From an uncultured Bacteroidales bacterium (GTDB taxonomy: Bacteria; Bacteroidota; Bacteroidia; Bacteroidales; Paludibacteraceae), in the NCBI GenBank assembly GCA_903929065.1, contig CAIYTJ010000670.1, forward strand, positions 1 through 8,090: a stretch of 8,090 nt of DNA, in the 5' to 3' direction. Below the pieces are notes generated by a model that saw only the letters and a program-made list of their open reading frames with translations, made no database searches and had not been told where the DNA came from. This document shows, in pieces, positions 5,178 to 8,090 of this stretch. Within the stretch, counting starts at the first letter, position 1; every line of letters starts with the position of its first letter. The position numbers and the translations under genes are program-made.

Positions 5178-6872
5178 TTATTGTTTTAAAATGATAGTTG
5201 GGATTGAATTTCCATTTTCCAACGTTATTTTGAGAATATATGCTCCGGTTTTCAACTTATCCATTGGAATAGAAAGTGAGTTTGAACCAGCTGTGAATTC
5301 GTTCAGTTTCATTCCGCTTAATGAAAATAGTTGTGCTGAAACAATTGTGTTATCGGCATTAATGCTTATATTTCCATTTGAAACCGGATTTGGATAGATT
5401 TTTAAAGATTGAGAAAAAATGTTTTCGGTAGCCGTAATTTTGGACTGAACATCGGTAACCGGTTTAACAAGTTCATTCAAATATACCTCTACGTTTGTAT
5501 AATTTCCATCCAAAGTTGTTGTGTTTCCATCCGCGGCATTGTTAGGATTTAGTCCGTGAGCCGTTTCCCAGCTGTCGGGCATTCCATCGCCATCGGTATC
5601 AACCGGTACGGCATTCGGGTCAAATGTATAAGTTGGCCAGCCGCCCACGTCTTTTTGCGAATCGATAAATCCACCGGTGCTTCCGTTACTTCCGGCTGTG
5701 CATGAGATTGTTCCGTTCAGAATGTTTGAAGCAATTCGCTTATCAACTGCATCGCGTTTCAGGCTTGCACCGGCATACGATGTAACTGAAAGATATGCAT
5801 CAGTAGCACTTTGAGTTGTCAGAATGGGTGATGCAAATGGCACAGTTGACTCTAAATCGGTTATACTTTTTGTTCCAAGTCCATTGGGCTGAAAACCAAG
5901 CCAGTTATTTGTGGTTACTGCCGGATAATTCTTCATCACATTTCCATTCAAATAAAATGTTCCCCAAACTCCAGCCGGTTGACTATTTGTTCCAGTATCA
6001 CCATTCGGACTAAAAATGCGGTACATTGCACTGGAACCGGTTGCAGCTCCGGAGCGGTAATAATTATTTATCATATTGTACGAGCCTCCTTCGCCGGCAT
6101 AACCGGAATTACCTCCCCAATTATAAATTACATTGTTTACAAAATTTACTAATTCCGTGGAAGGGCTATTGTTGTATCGACTTCCACAGAATCGTGGATT
6201 ACGACTGTCGTGAAATGCCAGAATATTATGGTGATAAGTTGCCGGTTCGCCGCCCCAAATTCCACCGTAGCCGTGTGCCCCTTTGGAGTGAACTGAATTT
6301 CGCATACTTTCGGCCATAAAACACCACTGCATGGTAAACCGTTTGTTATCGTAAAACGAAGAACATTCGTCAATATTCCAGCTCATGGAGCAATGATCCA
6401 GTATAATATCAGTCATATCTCGTCCCCAAATGGCATCGGCACCATCCCAACCATAGGCCGTGTTTCCGGCAAGTTTATCGGCTTCAGCAGCTTCGTCGCC
6501 CATGCGGAAACGCATAAATCGAATAATTACATTGTTTGCCTGAAGTACTACCGGATAATTTTTCAGACAAATTCCATCGCCGGGGGCACTTTGACCGGCT
6601 ATTGTCAGATTACCGTTTTTAATTCGAAGTTCAGAAGTCAGCGGTATTAATCCGGCAACTTTAAATAAAACAATTCGTGCTCCGGTAAGATTAATTGCCC
6701 AACGCAACGTTCCGACTGAGCCATCATCCGTTAACTTTGTAACATATAGAATTTGACCTCCACGGCCGCCGGTGGTGTACATTCCATCTCCTTCGGCACT
6801 AGGAAATGCTGGAGTTTGAGCATCAAGAGTTGAGAAAAAGAGAACTGATAATAAAAACAATAATTTTTTCAT
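5178..6872 (-). CDS. Pectate lyase, polysaccharide lyase family 1, with T9SS type A sorting domain
   Basis: This 564-residue secreted lyase cleaves de-esterified homogalacturonan by calcium-dependent beta-elimination, giving 4,5-unsaturated oligogalacturonides. The signal peptide is about residues 1-19. The parallel beta-helix catalytic domain (about 21-420) starts with the PL1 hallmark FPSAEGDG and GGRGGQILYVT. It includes LDHCSMSW (158-165), with Asp159 a possible Ca2+ ligand, and HDSRNPRF (221-228), with Arg224 the likely catalytic base of the RxP-type motif. A calcium-loop motif, DTDGDGMPDSWE (425-436), resembles thrombospondin type 3 repeats and is common in Bacteroidetes PL1 proteins. 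The C-terminus (about 489-564) begins IYPNPVSNG and matches the T9SS type A sorting signal, so the enzyme is exported across the outer membrane to the surface or medium. It sits 11 bp after GH105 and is the only operon member with this tail. Confidence 0.94.
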   Translation of the reverse strand: MKKLLFLLSVLFFSTLDAQTPAFPSAEGDGMYTTGGRGGQILYVTKLTDDGSVGTLRWAINLTGARIVLFKVAGLIPLTSELRIKNGNLTIAGQSAPGDGICLKNYPVVLQANNVIIRFMRFRMGDEAAEADKLAGNTAYGWDGADAIWGRDMTDIILDHCSMSWNIDECSSFYDNKRFTMQWCFMAESMRNSVHSKGAHGYGGIWGGEPATYHHNILAFHDSRNPRFCGSRYNNSPSTELVNFVNNVIYNWGGNSGYAGEGGSYNMINNYYRSGAATGSSAMYRIFSPNGDTGTNSQPAGVWGTFYLNGNVMKNYPAVTTNNWLGFQPNGLGTKSITDLESTVPFASPILTTQSATDAYLSVTSYAGASLKRDAVDKRIASNILNGTISCTAGSNGSTGGFIDSQKDVGGWPTYTFDPNAVPVDTDGDGMPDSWETAHGLNPNNAADGNTTTLDGNYTNVEVYLNELVKPVTDVQSKITATENIFSQSLKIYPNPVSNGNISINADNTIVSAQLFSLSGMKLNEFTAGSNSLSIPMDKLKTGAYILKITLENGNSIPTIILKQ

Positions 6873-6883
6873 GTATTTAGATT

Positions 6884-8059
6884 TTATTTTTTCAACAGAA
6901 CACTTGTCATAATAAACGGTGAAACTGCTTTCGGATCATTATCCCGCTTTGGTTCGGAAATATAATACTGGTAACTTCCATCGCGGTAACGAGGCTCGCC
7001 ACCCAATCCGGCAACCGAGCAAGCGTCTGTGACAGAAATAGTTCCATCCGTATTTTCCCTTATAAATTGTTTTACAAATTGATCGTATGCTTTGGTTCCT
7101 TTTTCCAGAAATTCTTTGGGTAAATATCCTTTTTGAGCGCCTTTCACCCAGGTGTAAATAAACATGGCCGAGCCGGAAGATTCAACATAATTACCAGATT
7201 CGTTTATTTTGTCGGTAACCTGAAACCACATTCCGGTTTTCGGGTCGCGGTATTTTTCGAGTGAAATGCTTAAATTAGTCAAGATTTTGATGATTTCCGG
7301 TCGTTTGGGATGATTTTTCGGTAGAAAATCAAGGACATCCACCATGGCCATCATATACCAGCCCATACTTCGACTCCAAAAATTAGGCGAAAGTCCGGTT
7401 TGCGGATTTGCCCATTTTTGCAGCTTGCTTTCATCCCAACCGTGGTAATAAAGTCCGGTTTTGGCATCGTAAGCGTGTTTTGCCATGGTAAGAATTTGGT
7501 TGGCAACTTCATCGTACAACGTTTTATCATTGAACCGATAAGCATATTCTGCCAAAAAAGGCGACGCCATATACAATCCGTCCAGCCACATCTGGTTTGG
7601 ATAAATTTTCTTGTGCCAGAAGCCGCCATCTGTGGTACGTGGTTGGTTTTTAACCTGATTTCGGAGCAAATCAATGGCTTTTTTGAACTTTTCTTCCTTT
7701 GTTTTGGCATAAAGATCAAAAAGAATTTTACCCGAATTCAGTTTGTCCAGACTATAATCGGCTGGTTTGTATCCGGTTATTGAGCCGTCAGCAGTAATAA
7801 TTGTGTCCGCGTAACTTTTTACGTAGTTGAAATATTTCGGATCACCGGTTTGTTTCCAAACCATATAAATTGATTGAAGTTCAAGTCCGTTGCAATAATC
7901 CCATTTCAGTTTTTTGGAAAAATCGACCATCCAGCTTTCAGGGTTACGTTTCATTTCCGAGTCTGCCATTCGGACAGAATATGGCTTTGGGAATAAAGAA
8001 ATTGTCTGGAAAAGCAATATAAAGCCGAACATTGCCGTTTTAAAACTGTGTTTTGACAT
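6884..8059 (-). CDS. Unsaturated galacturonyl/rhamnogalacturonyl hydrolase (GH105)
   Basis: This 391-residue (alpha/alpha)6-barrel enzyme hydrolyses the 4,5-unsaturated uronic acid from the non-reducing end of lyase products by hydration of the double bond, as in Bacillus YteR and YesR. Key segments are QMWLDGLYM (156-164), where Asp160 corresponds to the catalytic Asp143 of YteR, then YYHGWDES (204-211) with His206, and WSRSMGWYMMAMVD (228-241), which lines the active site. GGEPRYRDGSYQYYIS near the C-terminus is also typical. The N-terminus (about 1-24) is hydrophobic after Lys7 and looks like a signal peptide, though the cleavage site is not clear. There is no lipobox, so the enzyme is probably periplasmic. 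It is the first gene of the operon, with a promoter element just upstream. Whether it prefers products of homogalacturonan or rhamnogalacturonan cannot be told from sequence; the neighbouring PL1 favours the former and the CE12 the latter. Confidence 0.94.
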   Translation of the reverse strand: MSKHSFKTAMFGFILLFQTISLFPKPYSVRMADSEMKRNPESWMVDFSKKLKWDYCNGLELQSIYMVWKQTGDPKYFNYVKSYADTIITADGSITGYKPADYSLDKLNSGKILFDLYAKTKEEKFKKAIDLLRNQVKNQPRTTDGGFWHKKIYPNQMWLDGLYMASPFLAEYAYRFNDKTLYDEVANQILTMAKHAYDAKTGLYYHGWDESKLQKWANPQTGLSPNFWSRSMGWYMMAMVDVLDFLPKNHPKRPEIIKILTNLSISLEKYRDPKTGMWFQVTDKINESGNYVESSGSAMFIYTWVKGAQKGYLPKEFLEKGTKAYDQFVKQFIRENTDGTISVTDACSVAGLGGEPRYRDGSYQYYISEPKRDNDPKAVSPFIMTSVLLKK

Positions 8060-8081
8060 GGTTATCAGATATTTATTTATA

Positions 8082-8089
8082 CAAATATA
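8082..8089 (-). promoter_or_regulatory. -7 promoter element of the pectin operon
   Basis: On the minus strand, TATATTTG (8089 to 8082) matches the Bacteroidetes -7 consensus TAnnTTTG. Transcription would start around 8075-8077, leaving a leader of only about 17 nt before the GH105 ATG at 8059. The -33 element would lie just beyond the right edge of the window, so only half of the promoter can be checked. It supports GH105 as the first gene of the five-gene unit. Confidence 0.55.
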
Positions 8090-8090
8090 C

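Noticed and set aside
7351..7783. Open frames of 122 codons (minus) and 127 codons (plus) in the GH105 region
   Set aside because: Both are out-of-frame or antisense readings of the GH105 gene, which has its catalytic Asp and active-site motifs in the main frame.
1..8090. CRISPR arrays, tRNA or rRNA genes, insertion sequences, prophage or defence genes
   Set aside because: No regularly spaced repeats, cloverleaf or rRNA-like stretches, transposase motifs or terminal inverted repeats were seen; nearly all the window is accounted for by ordinary protein genes.

Overview
The window is a chromosomal segment of a Bacteroidota bacterium, most likely of the order Bacteroidales. Four things point there. 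Promoter-like sites fit the Bacteroidetes -7 consensus TAnnTTTG. Ribosome-binding sites are not of the Shine-Dalgarno type. A pectate lyase carries a C-terminal type A sorting domain for the type IX secretion system (T9SS). An ECF sigma factor is paired with a small DUF5056-like membrane protein, a pairing I recall from Bacteroidales genomes. The T9SS signal argues for an environmental Bacteroidales lineage rather than gut Bacteroides. Species cannot be named from the sequence alone.

The left part (1-1765, plus strand) holds a tight regulatory cluster. It contains the 3' end of a small DUF6249-like membrane protein gene, then an ECF sigma factor 2 bp later, then an overlapping gene for a two-helix membrane protein (DUF5056-like, possible anti-sigma or sensor partner). 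A strong intrinsic terminator at 1121-1153 closes this cluster. A separate promoter then drives a monocistronic gene for a four-helix EXPERA-domain protein related to eukaryotic TMEM97/EBP.

The right part (1777-8059, minus strand) is a compact five-gene pectin degradation operon, read from right to left: GH105 unsaturated galacturonyl/rhamnogalacturonyl hydrolase, PL1 pectate lyase with T9SS tail, CE8 pectin methylesterase, CE12-type rhamnogalacturonan acetylesterase, and a GH43 glycosidase with a C-terminal beta-sandwich domain. Gaps between these genes are 11, 1, 16 and 12 bp, so they should be co-transcribed. A -7 promoter element lies just upstream of the first gene, at the window's right edge.

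Together the enzymes make a coherent route. The methyl- and acetylesterases strip the polymer. The pectate lyase cleaves de-esterified homogalacturonan at or outside the cell surface. GH105 removes the unsaturated uronic acid left at the non-reducing end of lyase products. GH43 trims arabinose or xylose side chains. No SusC/SusD pair, transporter or regulator is present in the window; these may lie beyond the right edge or elsewhere. The two transcription units converge at 1765/1777 with only 11 bp between them, and both stop codons sit inside one hairpin. I found no RNA genes, CRISPR arrays, insertion sequences or clearly novel system. The content is best described as a well-formed pectin utilisation locus next to a regulatory cluster.
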